Below, one piece after another: positions 1 through 7,996 of a stretch of DNA of 64,000 nt (position 1 is its first letter; each line of letters opens with the position of its first letter). The notes under the pieces were generated by a model. The model did no database searches. It had not been told where the DNA came from and worked only from the letters and a program-made list of their open reading frames with translations. The position numbers and the translations under genes are program-made. The stretch spans positions 62,001-126,000 of the forward strand of contig DASZTS010000144.1 of assembly GCA_035547915.1 (NCBI GenBank), read 5' to 3'. The DNA comes from DASSFG01 sp035547915. GTDB lineage: Bacteria; Planctomycetota; Planctomycetia; Pirellulales; JAICIG01.

Positions 1-29
1 GGAAGCGGCTCGTTTTCGTCCGTTGGCCG

Positions 30-1361
30 TCATACGGCGGCCTCCAGAGCGCGCCGCAGTTCGGCACGTCTCGCGTCGGCGTCGCGTTCTATCGGGGCTT
101 CCGGGCCTGCGATCTGGGGCCGCAGGCCGAGCTCGCCCAGCATGTCGCGCTCCGACGGAGGCCGCGGCACAAAACCGCGCGGCAGTTTTGTCGACCGCTC
201 GAACTGGCCGAGACGTTGAGGGCCACCGATCGATTCTTCGAGGCAGCGTCGAAGGTACCCGAGCGGATTGCGCTGGGCACAGAATTTTGCCCCGTGGCAG
301 GCACTGAGGAGCGCGTTCGTGCTCAGTAGGCTGAGTCGACACCACGCCGCGGCTTTCCAAATGATGGCGCCATCGTCACCGGTGTAGCCCAAAGCACGAA
401 AAGCCGTACCGGCTAACGCAACATCTGCCTCTGAATCAACTTGGAAAAACTGGTCAGAACCAGCGCGCCGGGCGTGTTCTTTCTGACCAGTTCTTTTAAC
501 AGGTTCTAAATCACTGCGAGCGCAAACTTTTCCGGGGGTTACGCGCAAACTTTTCCGCGGATGTGCGCAAACTCTTCCCGGGGGTTCAGTGGGCCCGTCC
601 GACGATTGCTGCCTCGGCCCGTTTTCCGAATCACGGTGCTTGGTCCGGTCGTCGACACAGTCGCCGCTGCGCGACCCTTCGTGCAGTTCGAATGCGGGGA
701 AGGCTGTGTCGAGCTGCGCGTCGAGATTAAGAGCCATCGCGTCGGCCATGCTGAGCTTGGGATCGCCGGCCGCGACGCGGATCCAGCCACGGGCCGCCAG
801 ACTCAGCTTTGCCGCCCTGACCGATCTCGCAGTGAGGCCCGTCTGCTTGCAAACGGTGCGCACGGTCAAGGTCTCTTCGACGCTGACGAAACTGCCGCGT
901 TGCCCTTCGACGACGTCACGTCGGCTTACCAGGCAGGCGAGCGTTGCCCGCTCGGCCCAGGACTCGACCGCCGTCGCCCACCTTGGGAGCCGAGCGAACG
1001 GATTTTCTGTGTCGACAGCCTTCTTCGTGAGGCCGTATGTTGTTGTCCGCCGGCGGTGTGACGACTGCCCCGTGTGTTCGCGCCCAAATGATTCGAGCCA
1101 TCCAGACGCGATAAGCCGCTCGATATGCAGTTGGACGGTCCGGATCGACAGGCCTGCCGCCTCGGCCACAAGCTGTAATCGGGCGTAAGTACGGCGTTGT
1201 GGGTCATTCCCGGTCAACAGGTAGAACGCAGCGAGCGTTTGGGCGGCTGACCCAACTTCGAGCATCGCAGCCCGCGACAACTTCAGAAACGGACCTCGCA
1301 CTGTGTCGGGCAAAGCTTCCGAGCGGGTGGCCGGTTCGGGGGCGAGTAGAATTGCGCTCAT
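30..1361 (-). CDS. Tandem winged-helix protein, probable replication initiator of the element
   Basis: The 443-aa protein has two helix-turn-helix-like segments. The first is near residues 65-95 (AGLSIRTVQLHIERLIASGW) and the second near 175-195 (TGLTARSVRAAKLSLAARGW). Two such domains in tandem are typical of plasmid and phage replication initiators, though a transcription factor is possible. The C-terminal half is low in recognisable motifs. The start is preceded by GGGGGAG, and the ATG overlaps the stop of the 67-aa gene upstream (ATGA). Three iteron-like repeats lie inside the gene at 520-579, which favours the replication role. Confidence 0.6.
   Translation of the reverse strand: MSAILLAPEPATRSEALPDTVRGPFLKLSRAAMLEVGSAAQTLAAFYLLTGNDPQRRTYARLQLVAEAAGLSIRTVQLHIERLIASGWLESFGREHTGQSSHRRRTTTYGLTKKAVDTENPFARLPRWATAVESWAERATLACLVSRRDVVEGQRGSFVSVEETLTVRTVCKQTGLTARSVRAAKLSLAARGWIRVAAGDPKLSMADAMALNLDAQLDTAFPAFELHEGSRSGDCVDDRTKHRDSENGPRQQSSDGPTEPPGRVCAHPRKSLRVTPGKVCARSDLEPVKRTGQKEHARRAGSDQFFQVDSEADVALAGTAFRALGYTGDDGAIIWKAAAWCRLSLLSTNALLSACHGAKFCAQRNPLGYLRRCLEESIGGPQRLGQFERSTKLPRGFVPRPPSERDMLGELGLRPQIAGPEAPIERDADARRAELRRALEAAV
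520..579. repeat. Three iteron-like direct repeats inside the initiator gene
   Basis: Three copies of GCGCAAACTTTTCCG (the last with two changes) start at 520, 543 and 565. The 22-23 bp spacing is about two helical turns and typical of iterons bound by Rep proteins. They lie within the coding sequence, as the lambda O-gene iterons do. A role as replication origin is inferred. Confidence 0.5.
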
Positions 1362-1561
1362 CGGGCAACACTCCCCCGCGCAACGTCAATGGCATATCGC
1401 CAAGCGCCGTCGCGGTCGATCCGCCGAACCTCATCCGGGATGGCGAAAAAGACTGCCAATGCCGCAAATTGCTGACCGAGCGTGCCGACCAGGTCGGCGC
1501 CATAACGTGGTTCGCGCGCGGGCCAAGATTGCCCGCGATGGGGATGACTGATAGATTTCAC
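1358..1561 (-). CDS. Small hypothetical protein of the element
   Basis: A 67-aa protein directly upstream of the initiator-like gene and overlapping it by ATGA, which suggests translational coupling. The C-terminal half (GTLGQQFAALAVFFAIPDEV) looks like real protein. No family is recognised, and the N-terminal start is uncertain. Confidence 0.45.
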   Translation of the reverse strand: MKSISHPHRGQSWPAREPRYGADLVGTLGQQFAALAVFFAIPDEVRRIDRDGAWRYAIDVARGSVAR

Positions 1562-1689
1562 GTGGTTTCAATATTTGCGCGAGCTGCCAGGCCGGGGAGC
1601 GGGCAGCTCGCGTCTTTGTTGGATGTGCGTCGCGCCAGCCAGACGACGCGCCACGCCGGCCGACCAGTGCCGGTGACGAAAAGCCCCTT

Positions 1690-2070
1690 TTAGGTTTCAA
1701 CGCCAGCACGACAGCCACGGACGTGACTGCCGTTACCGCCTCCAACGCCAGCCCTGTCCAAAACTCGCTCGGCTTCAGCAATGGCGCTATTGGCCTTGCG
1801 TCGAGTGCGCGGGCCGCCCGATGGATTGCTTGCGGGATCCGTCCAAGGACCGGACAACCGTTCGAAAAACCGTTGGATTGCGGCGGTTGTGGTGCATTTG
1901 GTACGGCCACATTGGAGCGTCTCAAGCACAACGCCTTTTATGCCGATCGTCGCCCATCGGTGGACGGTCGCGAGGTGGATCGTTTTCCCTCCCGGTCGCC
2001 GCGGCACACATCGCTGTCGCGGGACTTCGGCGAGACTGATGGGCGGACCTTCTTTTGCTAAATCGATCAT
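1690..2070 (-). CDS. DUF1580-family protein, possible small DNA-binding factor
   Basis: The 126-aa protein begins MIDLAKEGPPISLAEVPRQR. It contains the signature of planctomycete DUF1580 proteins: GKTIHLATVHRWATIGIKG, then LETLQCGRTKCTTTAAIQRF. The HLATVHRWATIG part resembles a MerR or excisionase-like helix-turn-helix, so a role as excisionase or accessory factor is plausible but inferred. The start at 2070 has GAGG seven bases upstream. A longer frame upstream adds 26 residues that do not look like the family. Confidence 0.65.
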   Translation of the reverse strand: MIDLAKEGPPISLAEVPRQRCVPRRPGGKTIHLATVHRWATIGIKGVVLETLQCGRTKCTTTAAIQRFFERLSGPWTDPASNPSGGPRTRRKANSAIAEAERVLDRAGVGGGNGSHVRGCRAGVET

Positions 2071-2151
2071 GCGGTACCTCGGACACGTGCTGACCAATGC
2101 GAACGTATGCAAGGTAAGCCGCTTGGGCACAACTGCCAGTGCGGACATTGA

Positions 2152-2802
2152 CTATGTCCGGTTCATGGCACGTCTAAAGGCCCGCAGATAGTTCTCTGAC
2201 TTCCCGCCGTATCGAGCGGCGAAATCCACGGCTAAACGCGTGAGATTACCCCCTTTTTTGTGTGTCCTTTTTGCTTTAACGACAAATTTGCTAATGAGGG
2301 GTTTGCGATGCGAGATTTCTTTTCTTCTGTCCGCTGTCATGTCCGCTCTCGCCGGGCGTTTTAGCCACGACGCCAGTTGGCCGGCGGCATCGCGTAGGTC
2401 GTGAATGGAGTCGGCCAGTTCTAGACCGCGGATTTCTGCCACGAAACCCCGAACGTATTCATCGGCCACCAAATCAAGCTTGGACGGTCGGTATTCAGCA
2501 AGTTGGTAGATACCAACACACGGCGCGATCCGCTCGGCGCCCCAGCGAATTCGAGTAAGCAGGCTGCCAAGGTCTGGCCATTCTGGCCGCAGTTGGGCCG
2601 GAAATTCACGGTGTTTCCAAATGTTGAACGAAAATCTTGCTGGCGCCAGAGCCAACGAAAATCGCCAAAGCGCGAAGCAAGTTGATCTCGACCAGTGTCG
2701 CACGTCGGCAGGGTTGACAGCTTGCCGGAGCGTCAAAGCACACGAGGCCACCTGTTTTGCCGTGCGCGCGATCGCGCGCAGTTCTTCGTCAGAGTAACGC
2801 AT
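2152..2802 (-). CDS. Hypothetical protein of the integrative element
   Basis: A 216-aa, arginine- and alanine-rich soluble protein beginning MRYSDEELRAIARTAKQVAS. An AAAGGA ribosome site lies nine bases before the ATG. No family is recognised. It sits between the recombinase and the DUF1580 gene on the same strand, so it probably belongs to the element. Confidence 0.5.
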   Translation of the reverse strand: MRYSDEELRAIARTAKQVASCALTLRQAVNPADVRHWSRSTCFALWRFSLALAPARFSFNIWKHREFPAQLRPEWPDLGSLLTRIRWGAERIAPCVGIYQLAEYRPSKLDLVADEYVRGFVAEIRGLELADSIHDLRDAAGQLASWLKRPARADMTADRRKEISHRKPLISKFVVKAKRTHKKGGNLTRLAVDFAARYGGKSENYLRAFRRAMNRT

Positions 2803-2955
2803 GATGCGATTTCCTTTGGGCGGCCGGGCCGGCTGACTGGCGCCGTGCGGAAATCGCTAGCACAGGCACCAGTCGGCCTACGCGGGTGATCAGCCCGCTG
2901 GACCCGACGAACCGAATTGTAGCGAGCCGGCGCCGAAGTCGCGCCGACCAAACCG

Positions 2956-4189
2956 TTATCCCACCTCTCGCATGATCGAAGCGGCCCGCTCGCGGTCCGG
3001 CTCGACGTAGACGTCCGTCACGATCATCTTGCTATGCCCGAGCACAGCCTTCGCGTATTCCTTCCCGTACCCGTGGGCCAGCTCGGTCGCCCGGCTGTGG
3101 CGCAACTGGTTCGGCGCCCAGTGCGGGATCAACCGCGCGCCGATCGCCGGCGGGGTACCGGCCTTCTCGGCCGCCGCGCGTGCCTTGCGGTCAGCCCGCT
3201 CGGCGGCTCGTCTGACGGCCTGCTCATACGCATTGACGCTGTAACGCTCGCCGGGCTTCGACTGCGGCCGCGCCTGCTTTCGGTTTCGCTGCGACGGCTG
3301 AACTTTCGTTTTCCGGGCGGCCCGCCGCAGCGCATCGTGGGCCTTCCGGTTTTCGGCGGGCGAAAAGCAGCAGGTGTCGGCGGCGCGCAGTAGGTAGCGG
3401 GACAGGATCTCCTTAGCCTTGGGCCCGACGAAAATCACCCGTTCGTGGCCGTGGTGCTGCGTCTTATGTGACGCCGGCCGATGGACCCAAACTTCGCCGC
3501 TGCGGTCTACGTCGCACGGACGAAGGCTACACACCTCCCCAGGTCTGGCACCGGTCAGTCGTTGAAACCGAACCATATCGGCCGCGACGGGGGCTAATTC
3601 GGCGAGTGTCGCATCAACCACCGTGTCGGCTACCGGGACCGATCGGCGTCGGCTCACGTGCCGTCGTGCGGTCTTTTTTCAAGCCTCCGACGGTACGGAG
3701 TGCCTCGAAAACGCTCGGCGGCACGAGCAGTTTTCGCACGCCGAGAGAGAACACCCGTTTTATCTGGGCCACCAGGGCATTGACGTAGGGGCGTGATTTC
3801 CCTTCGTCCACGAGCTGTTGCTGAGTCGCATCCAACGAAAGGGGCGTGAAGTTTGCCGCGGCCGTGTGCCCGTAGGTGCCGCGTAGCACGGCCAGGGCCA
3901 GGCGAACGCGCTCGATGCTGCGCGTCGGCTGGCCGTTCTTACGGTAATACCCTTTGGCCCACACCAGGTACGCGGCGCAGAGCTCGACGATCGTCGTGCC
4001 GGTGCGTTCAATGCCCGATGCCGGCCGGCCGCTGGCAATCCATTCGCCTATGAGGCGGTCGTACTTCGCTCGACTTTGCTTGGAGCGCCACGGCCCCAAA
4101 TAGTGATCGGTCCCACAGATCGTAACGACGGCTTGGCCGCTGCCTTTGTGGCAACGGTATTTGGGCAACGCGTGAATGAGACGGGGCAT
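2956..4189 (-). pseudogene. Tyrosine recombinase (phage-type integrase), split by a frameshift
   Basis: The N-terminal part runs from MPRLIHALPKYRCHKGSGQ at 4189, chosen because AGGAGG lies nine bases upstream, to a stop near 3614. It has the core-binding, SAM-like region. The catalytic part continues in another frame from about 3640 to 2956. It holds all the recombinase residues: Arg in TGARPGEVCSLR, Lys in SHKTQHHGH, HxxR in LRHSRAT, His in LGHSKM and Tyr in VTDVYVEP. Dropping one G near 3637-3641 joins TAREPTPI to VPVADTVVDAT in a single frame of about 410 aa. The cause may be a recent mutation, a sequencing error or, less likely, programmed frameshifting. Confidence 0.8.
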
Positions 4190-4213
4190 AAGTGCGAACC
4201 TCCTTGGTAGCCT

Positions 4214-4236
4214 CAAACCGGTAGATTACCGGTTTG
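4214..4236. promoter_or_regulatory. Perfect 10-bp inverted repeat upstream of the integrase
   Basis: CAAACCGGTA and TACCGGTTTG are separated by GAT, about 25 bp upstream of the integrase start at 4189 and between it and the tRNA. The symmetry and place suit an operator or an arm-type recombinase binding site. No T-run follows, so a terminator is less likely. Confidence 0.45.
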
Positions 4237-4312
4237 GCTCCTCGGGTTTGGCCGCACTGCCGACCGTCGGCAGGTAACGTAAATCTTCGTTTCGGCGGGA
4301 GTTAGAGAGAAG

Positions 4313-4385
<73 letters not shown>

Positions 4386-4486
4386 TAAGTGCCTTATTTC
4401 CAGGCTTTATCGGCCGTTTCCTGCTGGTCGGTATCATGCTGTTGACACCAGTTCTGGCACCTGGCACCCGCAGGCAAGGCCGGCAC

Positions 4487-4811
4487 ATGCCCAAGGTAAC
4501 TAAGAAGAAGGCGGCAAGCAAGCAGGACCGGAAGGCCACTTAGGAAGACCACCCGTGCCGAGAAGTTGGCCTACTGGCACTGACCTACGATTCCCTTGTG
4601 ACCTGGCGGCTGGGAATGGAAGGCGACCAACCTAAATCTGCTCGTCGGCGAAAACCCGGGATTGTGGAACGCGACGTATCAGGCGATTCCCGTCGATCCG
4701 AAGACGAATGGAGCTTCGGATCTGCACATAATCATGCTCATCGTCTTGATGGATGGCACCATGGTCAAACCCGTGGTGGCCGACGAAGAGCCTGACGAGA
4801 AATCGGAGTAG
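4487..4811 (+). pseudogene. Probable gene remnant with shifted frames
   Basis: A start at 4487 reads MPKVTKKKAASKQDRKAT and then stops at 4541. A second frame, open from 4602 to the stop at 4809, reads GENPGLWNATYQAIPVDPKT and DLHIIMLIVLMDGTMVKPVV. Both stretches look like protein, but no single frame joins them. The product is not recognised. This could be a decayed small gene next to the integration site. Confidence 0.3.
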
Positions 4812-4853
4812 CGGCGCAGGGTCGCTGTCTTCCTTATCCGAGTGCTATTTCCC

Positions 4854-5021
4854 GTGCCCCGACGGTTTCAGTTCAGCTTGAAAGACGTTACGGCGCTGAT
4901 GCTCGCCGTAGCGTTCATCTCCGCGATGCTTGCGGACAGAGGCATCGGGCGAGACGTGTTACTCGTAGGCGTATGCTTTTGCGCATGGCTCTTGTGGGAG
5001 CGCGATATTCGGAAAGAGTAG
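4854..5021 (+). CDS. Tiny membrane protein with RRFQFSLK start
   Basis: Starting at GTG 4854, the 55-aa product reads (M)PRRFQFSLKDVTALMLAVAF and continues as a short two-segment membrane protein ending in WERDIRKE. An in-frame GTG at 4842 is an alternative start. The basic RRFQFSLK head followed by a hydrophobic helix occurs in about ten proteins in this window. The function is unknown. Confidence 0.55.
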   Translation: MPRRFQFSLKDVTALMLAVAFISAMLADRGIGRDVLLVGVCFCAWLLWERDIRKE

Positions 5022-5137
5022 CTGCGCCGCTCACACCGATGTCCTACTGCCGCAGAAGCGGCCGATACGGACTGTTGGGCATCGGACGGTCCGTGCCGAT
5101 CGATGAACGTTGGGAGCGGCTGGAGGCGTTGCCCAGA

Positions 5138-5803
5138 TCAGGGCTCCATCGCGCGGCAGGGCTCCTCCTCCGACTGCGAATGGATGACCATCGAGCGCAC
5201 AAACCGCGCGGCCCAATAAAACGCGAACGGCATCGTTATGCCGATGGCGATCAACCAGGGCCATCCCTTCATGGCACGGGCAGCCCCGTCGAAGAGCACC
5301 GCGCCCGCACCGAATAAGATGGTGGCAACGAAGGCCACCGAACCGAAATAGGCGATGGGCAGCACGGCCGATAGAAACACGACGCGGCGCCACGGTGTTT
5401 GGATTCCGGCCCGCGAGAGCGTTTGCACCGACGTGCCCCACATCAGCAGGCTGGCAATCCATGCAAAACCGTACACAAGCCCGACTCCGGAAGTGGTGTA
5501 CGGTATCACCAGACGGATGAGGGCCACCGGAAGCTGGAACAAAAACATCAGCGCGAGGAAGTCGGCCATGGTGAATTGAGTGGGACGCCGGCGGTGACGT
5601 GCAGCCGCATCGAGGGGACCGAGGACATGCCGGCCGATCGCGGTCAGCGCTAAAACGACGCCCACGAGAACCGCAATGCCGCCGCTCAACTGGCCCAACG
5701 GTGTGTTGCGCCAGATCTTCATCGCACCGAGTCCGGTCCCCGCCAGAGCCAAGGCGGTGAGCGATGCGGCCAAGGTGAACTGAGACGGCTGGATAACGGC
5801 CAT
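5138..5803 (-). CDS. Multi-pass membrane protein, function unknown
   Basis: A 221-aa protein starting MAVIQPSQFTLAASLTALAL, with about six hydrophobic segments. The middle carries RRPTQFTMADFLALMFLFQL, a variant of the QFS/T-x-x-x-LL motif seen elsewhere in the window. An upstream in-frame start at 5917 adds 38 residues of poor protein character. It is convergent with the tiny gene at 4854-5021. No family name can be given. Confidence 0.6.
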   Translation of the reverse strand: MAVIQPSQFTLAASLTALALAGTGLGAMKIWRNTPLGQLSGGIAVLVGVVLALTAIGRHVLGPLDAAARHRRRPTQFTMADFLALMFLFQLPVALIRLVIPYTTSGVGLVYGFAWIASLLMWGTSVQTLSRAGIQTPWRRVVFLSAVLPIAYFGSVAFVATILFGAGAVLFDGAARAMKGWPWLIAIGITMPFAFYWAARFVRSMVIHSQSEEEPCRAMEP

Positions 5804-5984
5804 GCGCCAACGTCCAATCCAAAAGCTCGAATCGAATCGCGAACTCACCGTCTGGCCAAGAAAAAGATTATACGGGCGCTCGGCCCTGCCGACTCCGGTT
5901 ACTTCGCCGATTACCACGCCGGGGGTACAAGTTGTGCTCCACTGGCGCGGAAGTGGGCATCTTCAAATATCCGGCAGCGCTCCG

Positions 5985-6620
5985 ATGGCTCACGCATCAG
6001 GTGAATCGCGTCTTCCAGAAAATACTCCGGCGAGGGCCAGCAGATCGGCCGAGGCCGCCAACTCATCGCATCACGGCGACGTCCAGGGCCGACGGTCGGT
6101 GGCGGCGATTGCCTCTACCGTAGTCTTCCTGCTGCTATGTCTGCGCGCCGGATGCGAGGTGGCGATGATGTGGGAGCACGGCGCTGACCCCCAGATGGCG
6201 ATTTGGTGGATGCTTTGGCTCATCAAGCTCGGTCTATGGTTTCTGGCCGGCAGTTGGTTCTTGAAATGGCTCCTCTACGTTCGGTCGAAACGTTGGGCAT
6301 TGATCGTCGGCTTACTGCCGCTGCTCGGATGGGGCGTGGCGATTTCATTCGCAAGCTGGAAGTACGCAGCCGGTAGCCGGGCCCTTGCGGACGCCTCGAA
6401 TCCAGCCACGCCCGCCGAGCGGTTGAGTCAGTTGGTCGACTTCGACGGCATTCAAGCCGGCTACGAACTCGACAACCGTCTCGCGAGTAATCCAAACACT
6501 TCGGCCGACGCACTGCGAAAACTCTCGAGCCGCGATCAAGAAGGAACCAATCTGTGTCTGGCCCGTAACCCAAACACTCCGGCTGATGTCTTGGAGTCGC
6601 TCGACAAGTACAGACGGTGA
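5985..6620 (+). CDS. Membrane protein with C-terminal LRV-like repeats
   Basis: Starting at MAHASGESRLPENTPARASR, the 211-aa protein has an N-terminal soluble tail and three membrane helices (VAAIASTVVFLLLCLRAGC; IWWMLWLIKLGLWFLAGSW; ALIVGLLPLLGWGVAISFA). A C-terminal domain has two repeats of the form LASNPNTSADALRKL and LARNPNTPADVLESL. These resemble variant leucine-rich (LRV) repeats, which are usually protein-binding. The next gene follows 26 bp downstream, suggesting an operon. Confidence 0.6.
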   Translation: MAHASGESRLPENTPARASRSAEAANSSHHGDVQGRRSVAAIASTVVFLLLCLRAGCEVAMMWEHGADPQMAIWWMLWLIKLGLWFLAGSWFLKWLLYVRSKRWALIVGLLPLLGWGVAISFASWKYAAGSRALADASNPATPAERLSQLVDFDGIQAGYELDNRLASNPNTSADALRKLSSRDQEGTNLCLARNPNTPADVLESLDKYRR

Positions 6621-6646
6621 GCCGGCGTGCGCGGTACGATGTGGTA

Positions 6647-6994
6647 ATGGACGAGAATCCGTATAAGGCGCCGGCGACGAGTGCGCAGCCTGGCAGCAGC
6701 GATCTGTTGCCGCGCCAACTCGCCTGGGTGCTGACGGTCTCGACTTCGCTGGCAGCCGCCTTTTTTGCCTTCGTGGCCATCGGTTCCTTCGCCGATGCTA
6801 CATGGACCGTCTGGCAGGCGCCGTGGCGATCAGGAGAGGATAGCGGGCCGGTCACGATGGTTCTGCTCGTCTCCTTGATCGGCGTTGGCCTGTCTCTGGT
6901 CACCGCATGGTCGAGTATGCGGAAGCCGAAGAGCTTCGTAGCGGTGGCCCTCATTGCCGATATGGTCTTTTTTGGTTGGCTCGTGTGGCTTTGA
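6647..6994 (+). CDS. MDENPYKAP-type small membrane protein
   Basis: A 115-aa protein beginning MDENPYKAPATSAQPGSSDL, then three hydrophobic helices. The MDENPYKAP head is a recurrent start of small planctomycete membrane proteins; copies occur also at 38134 and 59371. The start at 6647 is chosen because the motif defines the N-terminus. The function is unknown. Confidence 0.6.
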   Translation: MDENPYKAPATSAQPGSSDLLPRQLAWVLTVSTSLAAAFFAFVAIGSFADATWTVWQAPWRSGEDSGPVTMVLLVSLIGVGLSLVTAWSSMRKPKSFVAVALIADMVFFGWLVWL

Positions 6995-7083
6995 GCTCAG
7001 TGCTTCCTCGACTTCGGCTTTGCCCTGCCGATGTGGCGCTGGTCTAATGGCCATTCATCTTCGCCCAGGCAAGGAGGCAAGCA

Positions 7084-7398
7084 ATGCGACGTCCGCAGTT
7101 CACAATCCGGGCACTGTTGGTCCTGATGCTCGTCGTGGCGGCGTTCTTCGGTGGGATCAAGTTTGAGCGTGAGCGTCGTCTGCGAGAGGAGCGGGCCTCG
7201 CAAATACCGGTCGCCGTGCCACCTTCATCAGGGTTCTCGATAACCGTGGTCGAGCAACAGGACGGGACGTTCGTGCGGACGATTTCCCCAGCAGGTGCGC
7301 AGATTGTGGGAGGCAACGCGACGCCTGGTTTTGACTTCAACAACCCCAGCCTCGGCGCTCCCGCTCAGAAACAGCCGACCGACTCGGTATCGGAATGA
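7084..7398 (+). CDS. Small anchored protein with RRPQFTIRALL start
   Basis: The 104-aa protein starts MRRPQFTIRALLVLMLVVAA, a basic head and one membrane helix. It continues with KFERERRLREERASQ and a soluble tail of about 65 residues. AAGGAGG lies about seven bases before the ATG. The stop overlaps the start of the next gene (ATGA at 7395), so the two were cotranscribed. Confidence 0.65.
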   Translation: MRRPQFTIRALLVLMLVVAAFFGGIKFERERRLREERASQIPVAVPPSSGFSITVVEQQDGTFVRTISPAGAQIVGGNATPGFDFNNPSLGAPAQKQPTDSVSE

Positions 7399-7951
7399 GC
7401 ATGCAGTTCTCGCTCCGATGGTTGCTCGGAGGCGTGGCCTTTATCGCCATCGCCTGCGTGTCGCTGAGGTATGCTTCCGACCTGCTCTGCACCGTGCTCG
7501 CGGCATCGCTCTTCGCATTCTTGATGACTGCGGTCTTAGGGGCACTCTACGCGAGCCGTGAACGTCGGCGGTTCTGGGCCGGGTGTGCGATCGTCGGTTG
7601 GGCGTACATCCTAAGAGCAACCGACAAGACCGGATCGAGCTTCGAAAAATCGGCGTTTCACAGCCGATTTTTGACCCACGGCGCTCCGGCTTCCAGGTTT
7701 TGTCACCCGCTCTAAGCTCGGCGCTTCCCGATCGAGTCGAAATGCCTTGGTTGGTCTCCAACGCGATCTTGGCCCAGGTGTACTATCAGCTCTGGAGGAT
7801 AGGCGACGGCCTTCCTTTGCCCCCCGGCGGATACCCAGCTTCGGCTCCGCCCAGCGAATTCTTCTACACCGCTGGCCAAACATTGGCGGTGTTCGTGTGG
7901 GCGATTGCCGGCGGCGTCATCGCGGGGCGCTTCCGGCGCGGTGAGAAATGA
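7395..7951 (+). pseudogene. Small membrane protein interrupted by MITE-A
   Basis: The frame starts MSMQFSLRWLLGGVAFIAIA and runs to GWAYIL, then enters a 99-bp repeat (7614-7712) and stops at 7715. Removing the repeat and one copy of the 2-bp duplication restores a 151-aa frame. That frame goes on with SSALPDRVEMPWLVSNAILA, a last helix TLAVFVWAIAGGVIAGRF, and stops at 7951. The present gene makes a truncated protein with about 33 residues from the repeat. Confidence 0.75.
7614..7712 (+). mobile_element. MITE-A copy interrupting a membrane-protein gene
   Basis: A 99-bp element begins AGAGCAACCGACAAGACC and ends TTTTGTCACCCGCTC. It has the inner palindrome AAATCGGC/GCCGATTT. It is flanked by TA on both sides (7612-7613 and 7713-7714). 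Confidence 0.85.
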
Positions 7952-7996
7952 GCGACTTCGCGATGCGCGAAGCCTGCGCCGCGATGTCGCCGAACT

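Larger units (their letters stand above)
1..4312. mobile_element. Part of an integrative element next to tRNA-Phe
   Basis: All genes here run on the minus strand: a tyrosine recombinase nearest the tRNA, a hypothetical protein, a DUF1580 gene, a 67-aa protein and a replication-initiator-like gene. The recombinase starts about 120 bp from the 3' end of the tRNA-Phe gene, the usual layout for elements that integrate into a tRNA 3' end. The far end lies outside the window, so the second attachment site cannot be seen. The element is inferred from gene content and position, not from a visible att repeat. Confidence 0.6.
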
